Shown one piece after another: positions 54,628 to 64,000 of a DNA stretch of 64,000 bases; within the stretch, counting starts at the first letter, position 1; every line of letters starts with the position of its first letter. The stretch lies in contig JAAALK010000285.1 in NCBI GenBank assembly GCA_019279435.1, positions 64,528,865 through 64,592,864 on the forward strand, given 5' to 3'. Source of the stretch: Zizania palustris. Lineage: Eukaryota > Streptophyta > Magnoliopsida > Poales > Poaceae. A model generated the notes under the pieces. It worked only from the letters and a program-made list of their open reading frames with translations. It searched no databases and was not told the origin of the DNA. The translations under genes were made by a program, and so were the position numbers.

Positions 54628-56102
54628 CTGCACAATCAGTGGTTGTAAGTGGGAGCAAATGGTCCGGCACCAGGTTTAGCAAAAGAGCTAAACCAGTGTC
54701 GAGCCATCTGCTCAAAAGACGGAAAGCAGAAATCATCAGAAAAGTTTGGACCAAAACGCGGCTCAAAGCACGGTCCTCGGTTCTGCCTAAAACCTCGGCT
54801 ACGAGGTCCAGGTCCGTAGCCAAAATGGCCTGGAGCTCTACCGGAACGAGCACCACCATCTGGAGCACGGGCATGAAAGCCGTCTCCTCTACCACCACCT
54901 ACACGACGCGGCCTGGCCTCCAGCCTCTCCCCGCGTCGAGGAACACGCAGTCTACCACCCTGCTGGTAGAACTGCTCCTGACCACCACGAGCACGCTCTG
55001 CTCTCTCAACCCGCTTCCTCCTGAAGCAAAACTCCGCAAGATGCCCGTCTCTCTGACAGTACTCACAATGATAGGTGGGCTTCTTGGAATGTGGTTGAGG
55101 CTTGGGGTTCTTGGGCTTAGTGGTGTTTGGTGTCGGCTTCTTGGGTTGAGAGGGTCCAGGAAGAGAGTCAAGAGAAGTGTGGAGGAGTTTGGGCTTTGGA
55201 ACCCAGATGGGTTTCTTGGGTGGAGCTTTGGGTGGTTCATGGATCACTCCATCCTTGGGCTGACAAGCCTGGGAAGACTCAGTGGAATGGGTCTTGGGAT
55301 ATCTCTGCTCAGGAGTCATTTTACTCCACTCCACTGCCCGGCTAATGGCACTCTCAAAGTCAGCCTTGGTGTAGGTATAACCTACCCCAAACCCATCTTG
55401 CCTCTTGAACTGCTGGATCATCATGCCGAGCTGTGGCTCCCTGGCACTGATCCAACTCAGGATAGAACGGAGGTAAAAGTTCTCATTTTGCGAATCAGCT
55501 AGCTCCTCTCTCAAGGAAGCTAGTACCTCCACCTGAGACAAGCAGGTCTCACACTCACTATCTATCTGGACAGACTTCTCGGCTTTCAGCTTAATCAGCT
55601 CCATTCTAAGAGACAGACAGTTCTCACAGACAGTGGGTGGAACTGACAATGTCTCAAGCTCTAGCCTAGTCTGCGCTAGCTCAGCTCTCATCCTCTCCAA
55701 ATCACCTAGATGCTCATCGCCCTTGGCTTTCAGCTCAGCTAAACTAGCAAGATGAGATGGGCAATCAGCACAGGGTACGACGACAGTGGCTTGAGCATCT
55801 TTCAGCTCCAGCTGAGCGCTTTCAAGCTCAGTGGCCAAAGCGTCCCTCTCATCAACCCTTTCTGTGTACCTGGACTTCAGAGTCGACAGGTCACACAGAA
55901 GCACCTCACACTTTGGGCACTCACTGCTATCACCCAAGCAAGGGGAAGAAGATAGACTCTCAATTCTGCCGTTGGCCACGGCAAGCTCACTCTCTAACTC
56001 ATCTATCCTCTTCTTAGCCCCTCTAAGCAGTTTTTCCCGATACTTTAACTCCTAACGATTGCTTTCAAGTAAATCAACGATTTCGCGTTCATAGGATGAT
56101 AC
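54628..56102 (-). other. Probable alternatively spliced intron of copia B (gag/pol switch)
   Basis: Minus-strand donor AAG|GTATCA (GT at 56102-56101) and acceptor TTGTGCAG|GAT (AG at 54629-54628) bound 1475 nt. Splicing is phase 0 and joins gag to pol without a stop. Copy A has exactly the joined sequence (AATGAAAAGGATCAGGGACT at 2820-2842). The interval contains the gag-frame TAG and TGA. Confidence 0.82.
54636..56049 (-). CDS. Copia B Gag C-terminal extension (coiled coil + second CCHC), inside intron
   Basis: Continues the gag frame after a single TAG (56052-56054) to TGA 54636-54638. It has Leu/Glu-rich coiled-coil stretches (KRIDELESELAVANG, LATELESAQLELKDA, LADSQNENFYL), regularly spaced Cys pairs (CPKC, CADC, CENC, CETC), a Pro/Lys-rich segment, a second CCHC (CEYCQRDGHLAEFC) and an RG-rich tail. 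Homologous extensions are continuous with Gag in other Sireviruses, including W here, so the TAG is probably a recent mutation. Expressed only from unspliced RNA, and only with readthrough in this copy. Confidence 0.75.
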
Positions 56103-57389
56103 CTTTTCATTGTCGTCGTCGTCGGAGTCATCGGAGGAGCCCTTCTCTTCCTTATCCCCAAGAGCCATTGAGCAGAAACTCTTGCGGGATCTTCGGCGCT
56201 GGTGTGAGCGGCTCTTCGGTCTGTCCCCGAAGGCCATGAAGCAAAGGCCTGCTGGATCGTCCTTGTCCTTCCCCTTCCTGATGATGATCTCCTCATCGCT
56301 TGAGCTCGATGAAGAGGAAGAAGACGAGGACCGCTTGGAGTAGCTCTTCTCCATCTCAGCGAAGAAGGCCTTGTCGCGCTTCTTGTTCTCTCGCCGGTAG
56401 TCCTTTAGGGCCTTTCTGAAGAATCTGGTCTTTGGCTTGCCCTTGTTGAAGGAGGAGCTGTCGTGCTTGCCGGAGTCGTGGAAGCCACCACCGGTGCCCT
56501 TCTTGTGGCCATTGCGCTTGGGGCAGTCGGCGATGAAGTGTCCTGGATCACCACACTCAAAGCATCCGGTCTTTGTGCCGTGTCTTTTGAACATCCTCTT
56601 ATCATAGACACGGCGCACCCGGTTGTTAAAAAGACACAAATCATCATCTCCCAATGACTCAAGCTGATCCTCAGTGATAGACATCAAAGAGAACCCAACA
56701 CAACTCACAGAAGAGGGATCAACAGAAGGTGTAGCAAGGGCCAGAGACTTTGATCCAGAGCCAGTGAGATTTGATCTCAACTGGGTATCAACCTCGGTGG
56801 CCTTCAGCTTGCTAAACAAATCAGAAATGGTCAAGGTATCATAAGAAGTGCTCTCAATGATAGAGGATACCTTGATCTCCCAGATCTTTGGATCCAAGGT
56901 ATGAAGAACCTTGAGCGCCTGTTCGTGATCTGAGACTAACTGAACACCCTCAGCCTTGTTGTCCCGAAGCTTGTTTATGATCGACTGAAAACGACCAAAC
57001 AACGCTTCAACAGATTCACCCGGCTTTTGTGTGAAGTTCTCGTACTCACGCCGGTAGGTCTGATAGAGCCGAGCCTTGACCTGAGCTGTCCCCTCATGGT
57101 GTGCCTGGAGGGTAGCCCAGATCTCTCTCGCAGTAGAGAGATGGCTCACACGCTCAAACTCAGTGGGACCCAAACCAGAAAACAAGATGTTCATCGCTTT
57201 GCTATTGTTCACATGCTGGGCGATGATACCAGGAGAATCACGCTCAGCAACTGGCAATATGACAAACGTAGCGTGAACGCAAATGTCCCAGATGTCCGAG
57301 CTTTGGCTCATGAGATAGGCTCGCATGCGAGTCTTCCAATAATTATAGCCATAAGCTTCCAAGGACGGGACCTTGCCAGGAGAAGTCAT
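56052..57389 (-). CDS. gag: Copia B Gag (first exon plus 16 codons)
   Basis: ATG at 57389 (MTSPGKVPSLEAYGYNYWK) to TAG 56052, 445 residues. It has a Sirevirus capsid region (WKTRMRAYLMSQSSDIWD, GESVEALFGRFQSIINKL), a CCHC knuckle near residue 274 (CFECGDPGHFIADC), basic and poly-Ser segments, and a Ser/Asp tail up to the donor at 56103. In the spliced form 429 Gag residues precede pol, giving a polyprotein of about 1,490 residues, a normal length for copia. Confidence 0.94.
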   Translation of the reverse strand: MTSPGKVPSLEAYGYNYWKTRMRAYLMSQSSDIWDICVHATFVILPVAERDSPGIIAQHVNNSKAMNILFSGLGPTEFERVSHLSTAREIWATLQAHHEGTAQVKARLYQTYRREYENFTQKPGESVEALFGRFQSIINKLRDNKAEGVQLVSDHEQALKVLHTLDPKIWEIKVSSIIESTSYDTLTISDLFSKLKATEVDTQLRSNLTGSGSKSLALATPSVDPSSVSCVGFSLMSITEDQLESLGDDDLCLFNNRVRRVYDKRMFKRHGTKTGCFECGDPGHFIADCPKRNGHKKGTGGGFHDSGKHDSSSFNKGKPKTRFFRKALKDYRRENKKRDKAFFAEMEKSYSKRSSSSSSSSSSSDEEIIIRKGKDKDDPAGLCFMAFGDRPKSRSHQRRRSRKSFCSMALGDKEEKGSSDDSDDDDNEKVSSYEREIVDLLESNR

Positions 57390-57439
57390 GATCACTACTG
57401 GGGTTTAGAACCGGTTAAGGTATGGAAAAACCCTAACCA

Positions 57440-57452
57440 GGCTCTGATACCA
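57440..57452 (-). other. Copia B primer-binding site (initiator tRNA-Met)
   Basis: Minus strand TGGTATCAGAGCC, two bases from the LTR at 57455. Confidence 0.94.
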
Positions 57453-57454
57453 CT

Positions 57455-59097
57455 TGTAGGACCGAAAGTAGCGACCAGAGGGGGGTGAATGGGCGCCTTA
57501 AAATATTCTTTCGAATTAATGGCCTTCTCCCAACACCCAACGCACCTCAACAAACAATCAGCGGAAACAAAACAGTTCACAGGTTCTTAAAATAATCTAG
57601 CCTAAAAAAAACGACCGGTGTCCTAATCGAAAAGACACCATCAAAGTGCTTAAAGGCAGATTAAAAAACTACTCACAGATTAAGCATCAGATTCAACAGA
57701 TATTTAATCAACCTCACGGTTCACACAAATGTGTAGACATAAAACAACCATCACGGTTATCATGCATTTAAACAGACATACGACATGCACTTGGGTTTAC
57801 ACAGATGAATCAATGTATATGCATATCATAGAATAAAAATAAAGTGCTTCAAGAGATTGAATCAAACATGGCGTAAGTATTCAGAGCATAAAGATATATC
57901 AATAAAATCATGAATGTAATTCTGAAAAAACAAAATACTGGAAGTGATTTAAACAAAAAAACTAGCGTATCAGAAAAAATAACCAGAGGATTAAACAACA
58001 AAGTGACTGAAAATGCACACAAAAAGAGGCAAACAGGAAATTACTGAGATATGCTTCTGTTCTTGCCGAAGCACTACATCCGGCCGGCGGGACCCACGGT
58101 TGGAAGCTGTCCGAGAAGACCTGGCGCTCAGCTTCTTGCCGCTCACAGCCAACGCCTCGATTTGCGTGCACGAACTCCAAGACGTGGCTTCCTGCAGCTT
58201 CTAGTGCGTTCGCTCGGTGGATTTCAGACGCTGACCGGACTGCAGCATGCGGCAAGCCTTGAGCAGCGTGCGTGCAAAGCTGAGAACAGCCAGGGCCACG
58301 CCGCTAGACGCTGTTGCGCAAAGAGTCTAGGTGCTAGCGATTTGATCCCGTGCACAGAGAAGAAAGCAAAGCCTGGAGAAAATCAATCGCCGGCGGCGGA
58401 GAAGAACAAGATGCAAGGAAAAAAAACGACCCACTGATTTCAGAATTGGTAAAGTGATTTCATAAAATGGGTGCCCTAACCCTAGGCTATTGGGGCCTAT
58501 TTATAGGCAGCCCATTAAATGGGAAAATGCAGAAATACCCCTAGGGTTTTTTACAGACGCTGAATAAAAATGGAAAAGACCGAAATGCCCTTAGGGTTTT
58601 TTACAGACTCGACTGACAGACTGTGGGCCTAAAGGCAAAATAGTAAAAACCTAAATAAAGGTAACTTGTCCTGATGCGGAGCTTTCGTAGCAGCTACGGC
58701 TTCACCTCAGGACGGTCAGATCCGAAATCAACGGTCGTCAGTTTTGCGCCGAAACTGACAAAGCGTCCACCGTCTTCGCACCGGGTACCCGGATTGGGCC
58801 GGCTCGATTCCGCAGCTCCCTCAGCCCTGGCAATCACTCGCCGCCCGTGTACCTGAGTCAATCCCGGTCAACAGTCCAGTGGATCCTCTGCTGCTCCTAG
58901 CCCATGTACCCGGATTGGGCCAGCCCGACTTCGCGGCCTCCTCTGCCCGACAGTCGCTCGCTGCCCGTGTACCTGAGTCACACGCGGCCCAGACGCAGCA
59001 GGTCTTCTCTTCTCATTCCAGTCCTCTTTGACTATCGTTGACAATGACTCATCACATCTGGAGCCATGAGGCCCACGCTATTCAGCATGGCTCCTCA
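57455..59097 (-). repeat. Copia B 5' LTR with promoter
   Basis: Partner of 48420-50062. TATA box (CTATAAATAG on minus) at 58498-58507, from which gag-pol transcription would run leftwards. Confidence 0.96.
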
Positions 59098-59168
59098 TCG
59101 TCCTCCGTGTTCCCCGCCATGCTTGTTAGCGTAGAAGGTACCGTCGATGTAGTCGTACTTGGCGTGTA

Positions 59169-59188
59169 TGTCCCCAGCGGAGTCGCCA
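59169..59188 (-). other. Gypsy Y primer-binding site
   Basis: Minus strand TGGCGACTCCGCTGGGGACA, a tRNA-type PBS seen in RIRE2-like gypsy, seven bases from the LTR. I think tRNA-Arg but am not sure. Confidence 0.65.
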
Positions 59189-59195
59189 AAAAGTG

Positions 59196-60606
59196 TGTTG
59201 ACATGAAAACGTCGCGAGACGTTGACGTCGCATTCTGATAATCCTTAAACCATGGTAAGGGGATAACAGAGTCGCCAGACAATTCAATTATATCTCTAAA
59301 AATATAACATAATTAATCAAAATAAATAATGTTAGATCTAATCGGCCAATTTAAGCTGATTGGGCAGAATAGTAAAAAGGGCGGTCAGACCGGCCAAGTC
59401 AAGTCGGTCGAACCGTGCCGTATGTGTAATTCGACCAAAAAATAACGAAGGGGTCTGAAGCGTCCCGAAGGGAACTTCGAACTCTTGGTCGGTCGGACCG
59501 GAGTAGGACTCCCGGTCAGACCGATGCCTGTGAAGGTGGTCGTTGAAGGTGGCCTCGACATTTTGCTGCGAAGCTAGCTCCGGGCGGTCAGACCAGCGAA
59601 AGATGTCCGATCAGACCGACGGTGGGCCTCGGTCAGCCCGAGGGCTCCGACGTTGTTGGGTTCGTTGCGAAGGGTTCTAGAGTACTCCGCGAAGAGCTCC
59701 GGTGTGAGGTCTGAGGCTTCGGCGCGTAGGACTTCGGCACGACGAAGACCTTTGGTACGAAGTAAGACGAGGAAGCCTCTGAATCAGACTGGCCAAGAGG
59801 GGAAACAAGCTGATCGGGTGTCGTCGGTCAGACCGGCCTTGAGCCACTGGTCAGACCAGCCTGTGCTGGCAAGGCCTGGTCAGACCGACTAGAGTTGGCC
59901 AATCGGACCAGCCGGCGATGCAGTGAACACCTTGGTTTGCCGGCAGGAGCTCCGACGGAGGGGCTTGGTGCATGGGGTTCTTGGCGACGTAGATGAACAC
60001 TTTGACTCCTGCAAAACACAAGAAACCAATGGCAATTCGGCCTAGGGACTGAATCACCGGTAAAAACATATAAAAACGATAAAAACCCATATGAGGGTGA
60101 AACAGAAGGTTTTCGGATCAAACCCACAAAAAACTCGTTGTAGCATGGAGAGGTATGTACAATTTGTTGATCAAAATGACAAAGATCTACTACTAGGAGT
60201 AAAGTAATGTTAGGGCAAAAAGTATATTGAAAGTAAAGGTACGATTCAAAACTAGGGTTTTTAGTTGATTTGTGGAGATGCCCTTTGAATCGGCCTCACC
60301 GCTTTATTTATAGGGGCTCGTCTCATGTTCCCTGGCTCCTAAACTGAGTAGGATTCAGCCAAAAGTGGTTAGCATATATTTATAGATAAAAACAGCCCGG
60401 AATTAAACTCTATCTCTAATTTTAAACTTGGGCCAGTCTGACCGAACCCATTGGGCCGGTCTGACCGGGCCAACATGGCCGGTCAGACCAGCCTACCATG
60501 GCTGGTTGGACCGGCCTATGCCAGGGAAGGCATATTTTCTGCCCAAATTACCAAAAATTGATATTTTGAAAATTTTAACCATTAATGCCAAATTTTGGTG
60601 TCAACA
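59196..60606 (-). repeat. Gypsy Y 5' LTR (1411 bp)
   Basis: Partner of 43772-45198 with clearly more divergence than the B LTR pair. It carries about a dozen GGTCNGACC-type motifs and a minus TATA box near 60303-60312. Confidence 0.92.
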
Positions 60607-60657
60607 GCTTCCTATCGGAACTTCTGATCCATTGAACTTTCTTGGGCATAACCTTCA
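60607..60657 (-). repeat. Copia X2 LTR, last part
   Basis: CTTCCTATCGGAACTTCTG to ...CATAACCTTCA matches the end of the X1 LTR at 32280-32329; it is the remainder of 43037-43771. Confidence 0.88.
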
Positions 60658-61576
60658 ATCTCCCACTTGCACAAGAACCAATTCTTTGCATGTTTTAATC
60701 CATCTCTTTAAGTGTGTGCCCGATAAGTTCATACACTAACGGTTGTTCACCGGAAACCATTTTCGACTCACTGATCAATAGCGGTACCTAGCAGCACATA
60801 TTGACCCCCGAATGCGTACAAAATCAAATTTTCATGAACCTTGGTATACTCAAGCACCATTCCCATTACCACGCGCCGTCAGTCAAGCTCAAGATGAGAT
60901 ATGTGCCACCCTTGTTGGTTAACTTGACATTTCACTCGATCAAGTATCGGATTCAAATCATGACTAACTCCTTAGTCATAGTGGCATGGCCATGGACTTT
61001 TCCAATCCAATAATACCTCGAGGGGCCCAGAGACAACTCTCCTATTATTAGAATGGGTAAATTCCATCTTGACCGCTCACATCCCAAGACATGTTTCCCA
61101 ACAAACCTGAAAAAAGCCCTTATTACTACCCTGTTATGGAATAGCGCTAGGAATCATCTAAGTGTGTCACTATGCATTCTGGAATCAAATGACGATCTTA
61201 GGTCCAAAGACTCTGCTGGTACACCATTTGAGATGACAACTATTCGCACATAACAATCTCAGCATTATCTCAACTAGGTATGTCCAGCTCCATGTTCACC
61301 AACATGTGTCCACATCACTGATTTGACATCTCTATGTCTATGATTTGTGAAACACAATCATCAATCAGTCAGATGTGCCAATCAATTTATCATCACTGTC
61401 CCACATGATGACAAGATTAGGGACCCTTTTGAACAACATCGTCATAAAGCAAAAAGTTTCACATAACAAGTCATACTCATTAATTAAATGCAAATGATAT
61501 TTATTCAAGGAACAAGATAATAATTATCCTCATACATTAACATAGACTCTACTAGCATCTTACACAAACACATGAC
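60658..61576 (-). other. Copia X2 polypurine tract and 3' noncoding region
   Basis: The PPT (minus GCAAGTGGGAGAT) abuts the LTR at 60658-60670. The rest is noncoding, with no ORF of note. Confidence 0.75.
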
Positions 61577-64000
61577 TCACTCACACAAGTATGTAATACC
61601 CATGGAGCTCATATGCGCCTCATGCTTGGGTTGTGGAAGAGGATTCGTCAATGGACCCGCCATGTTCAAATCCGTGTGCAGCTTGCAAATCTTCACATCA
61701 CCTCTCTAAATGATCTCGCAGATCAGGTGAAACCGCCGAAGTATATGTTTGGACTTCTGGTGCGATCTAGGCTCCTTGGCTTGCGCAATGGAACCACTAT
61801 TATCACAATAGAGGTCCACTGGACTAGATGCACTAGGAACAACACCCAGCTCAGAAACAAACTTCCTGATCCAAACGGCCTCCTTCGTCGCTTCTGAAGC
61901 AGCGATATACTCAGCTTCTGTCGTAGAATCGGCCACCGTCTCTTGCTTTGAACTCTTCCAACTCACTGCGCCTCCATTGAGGCAGAACACAAAGCCAGAT
62001 TACGATCGAGAATCATCTTTATCGGTCTAAAAGCTAACATCCGTGTAACCACTTACAACGAGCTCCTCTTCACTACCATAAACCAGGAACATTTCCTCAG
62101 TCCTTCTTAATTACTTGAGGATACTATTTACTATAGCCTAGTGACTTTCACCAGGGTTCGATTGGTACCTACTTGTAACACTTATAGCATATGACACATC
62201 TGGGCATGTACACAACATGGCATACATGATGGATCCAATTGCGGAGGCATACGGGATCACACTCAACTTCTCTAGCTCATCAGGTGTCATAGCAAATCGT
62301 TTCAAAACCTTGTCAATGTACATACTTTGGCTTAATCCAATTAACCATTTTGATCTATCTCTATAGATCTTTATGCCCAAAATGTATGGTGCCTCACCAA
62401 GATATTTCATCGAAAAACAATTTTTTAGTGAAGTCTTGACACTATTCAACAAAGGAATGTTGTTTCCGATCAACAATATGTCATCCACAGATAGGATCAA
62501 AAACACAAGTGAGCTCCCACTAGCCTTCTTGTAAACATAAGTTTCTTCTTCGTTCTTGATGAAGCCAAACCCTTTGACTACCTCATCAAAGTGAAGATTC
62601 CAACTTCGAGAAGCTTGCTTCAATCCATAAATGGACTTTAGCAACTTACAAACTTTCCCAGCATTTCCTGGACCGTCAAGACCTTCACGTTGTGTCATGT
62701 ACACATCCTCACTTAGGTTTCCATTTAGAAAAGTCGTCTTGATATCCATTTGACATATCTCATAATCATAAAATGTGGCAATAGCTAGGATGATCCGAAT
62801 AGACTTAAGCATAGCGACGGGCGAAAACGTTTCATCATAATCAATACCATGAATATTTATGAAACCCTTCGCCACCAATCGTGCCTTATATATGTGAACA
62901 TTTCCATCAACGTATATCTTTTTCTTGAAGATCCATTTACACTCAATGGTTTTACACCATCGGGTGGATCAACCAAGGTACAAACTTGGTTAACTCGCAT
63001 GGACTCCAACTCGGATCCAATGGCTCCAAGCCATTTCTCAGAGTCTAGTCCCATCACTGCTTCCGCATAGGTCTTGGGCTCGTCGTTGTCCAACAACAAC
63101 ATGTCGCGATGCCCGGTGGTCAAGAACATGTACCTCTCTAGCACATGAACTACTCTCCCAGAACTTCGTGGGGCTGGCACATCTAGAACAGAGTCTGCAA
63201 CATCTTGCGCCTCCAGCTCTGGTTCAGTGGGATCTAGAACACTTTCCAGTGGCTCTCAAACCTCTTTGAGATGCACAGTCATCCCACTAACTCCTTTTGA
63301 GGGAAATTCTTTCTCAAGGAACACACCATTTCGAGCGACAAACACATTGCCCTCTTCTCTATTATAAAAATAATATCCTTTGGTTTTCCTAGGATACCCC
63401 ACAAAGAAGCACTTGTCAGACTTAGACTAAGCTTGTCATACGTCATACATTTGACATACGCCTCACATCCCCAAATCTTTAGAAAAGACAAACTAGGACG
63501 CCTCCCAGACCACATATCATATGGCGTCTTCTCTACCAACTTAGATGGAACTTTATTAATCGTAAAAGTTGTGGTTTCTAGAGCGTCACCCCAAAAGGGT
63601 AATGGAAGATCAGTGTGACTCATCATTGACCGCACCATGTCCAACAAAGTGCGGTTTCTTCGCTCAGACACCCCATTCCATTGAGGCGTGCTGGGTGGAG
63701 TCAATAGTGGAACAATTCCACACTACTTCAGATGATCACTAAACTCATGCCTCAAATATTCACCCCCACGATCTGATCGTAGAAATTTGATAGTCTTGCC
63801 CGTATGATTTTGTACCTCATTTTGGAACTCCTTAAACTTTTCAAAGGATTCCCACTTATGCTTCATCAAGTATACATAGCCATATCTACTAAAGTCGTCG
63901 GTAAAAGTAAAAAAGTACTGAAATCCTTTCCTAGCCGTGTGACTCATTGGACCACACACATCATTACGTACTATGGCCAAAAGCTCACTCGTCCTCTCAC
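61577..64000 (-). pseudogene. Copia X2 pol, degraded (INT, RT, RNase H), runs off window
   Basis: Ends at TGA 61577-61579. RNase H: DSTTEAEYIAASEATKEAVW, LYCDNSGSIAQAKEP, HILRRFHLI. RT: QMDIKTTFLNGNL, YGLKQASRSW, LSVDDILLIGNN. Integrase: VSERRNRTLLDMVRSMM, FLRSDRGGEYL, FTDDFSRYGYVYLMKHK. The wording is that of Angela/BARE-type copia. Stops and frameshifts at about 62136, 62880, 63250, 63430 and 63722 disable it. Confidence 0.9.

Larger units (their letters stand above)
48420..59097 (-). mobile_element. Copia B: near-intact, recently inserted Sirevirus
   Basis: 10.7 kb minus-strand element with 1643-bp LTRs at 48420-50062 and 57455-59097, PBS, PPT and exact TCGTC duplication (48415-48419 and 59098-59102). 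By eye the LTRs differ by about three substitutions and four single-base indels. gag and pol frames are long and open; they are connected in frame only if 54628-56102 is spliced out. Confidence 0.97.
43772..60606 (-). mobile_element. Gypsy Y: gag-only LTR retrotransposon, interrupted by copia B
   Basis: LTRs 43772-45198 and 59196-60606 begin TGTTGACA and end TGTCAACA. The flanking duplication is ACTTC/GCTTC. Internal sequence (45199-48419 and 59098-59195) encodes only a decayed gag. No protease, RT, RNase H or integrase motif is found, so the element was probably mobilised by a partner. LTRs and internal region carry many GGTCNGACC palindromes. Confidence 0.9.
42411..64000 (-). mobile_element. 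Copia X2: Angela/BARE-like retrotransposon(s) sharing one LTR
   Basis: The X-family LTR (43037-43771 continued at 60607-60657) has a PBS and leader on its left and a polypurine tract plus pol 3' end on its right. Two internal regions therefore share it. The right-hand copy runs off the window. The LTR is split by gypsy Y. Confidence 0.85.

Noticed and set aside
54639..55502. 287-residue plus-strand ORF
   Set aside because: Antisense shadow of the Gag extension in copia B; hydrophobic Leu-rich composition follows from Glu/Lys-rich minus codons.

Overview
The window is a nuclear repeat block from a grass (Poaceae). This is inferred from Sirevirus-type copia elements with initiator-tRNA-Met primer sites, Tat-type gypsy with a second RNase H, a TNP2-type CACTA transposon with TTTGCCGAGTG subterminal repeats, and GC-rich leader sequences. 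I see no intact host gene, rRNA, tRNA or organelle sequence. Almost every base belongs to nested transposable elements, mostly coding on the minus strand. A 100-base N run lies at 11022-11121. Element letters below are mine.

Left block: a CACTA transposon (about 7025-41547; transposase on minus; right terminal repeat at 41529-41547) is the oldest visible layer. Copia A (1-7024, Sirevirus) abuts it on the left. Copia X1 (10425-32329, Angela/BARE-like) split the transposase gene (duplication ATGGT/ATGGC), and a 5.8 kb LTR-like unit S (32615-38400, duplication CCTCC) split it again. Inside X1 lies gypsy Z (LTRs 11638-12125 and 30571-31066). Inside Z pol lies copia W (16348-27520, Sirevirus, duplication ATTCC).

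Right block: a second CACTA fragment (41885-42411) joins copia X2 (42411 to beyond the window). The X2 LTR is split by gypsy Y (43772-60606, duplication ACTTC/GCTTC), which carries gag but no pol. Y gag is split by copia B (48420-59097, duplication TCGTC). B is a very young Sirevirus with near-identical 1643-bp LTRs.

Main result: gag and pol of both Sirevirus families appear to be joined by RNA splicing. In B a GT-AG interval (54628-56102) would join gag to pol in phase 0 and remove an in-frame TAG, a TGA and a frame mismatch. Copy A of the same family lacks this interval at the same junction, as expected of a reverse-transcribed spliced RNA. W has the same layout (AAG|GTA donor, TAG acceptor, interval 24023-24911). 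In both, the long-Gag stop codon sits 8-10 nt before the acceptor. The retained interval encodes the Gag C-terminal extension (coiled coil plus a second CCHC knuckle). The model is: unspliced RNA makes long Gag, spliced RNA makes Gag-Pol.

Other notable signals: the palindrome GGTCNGACC clustered in two unrelated families (W and Y), an extra sense ORF in W, an antisense ORF in Z, a 95-bp-arm hairpin in the CACTA leader, and two LTRs flanked by internal sequence on both sides.
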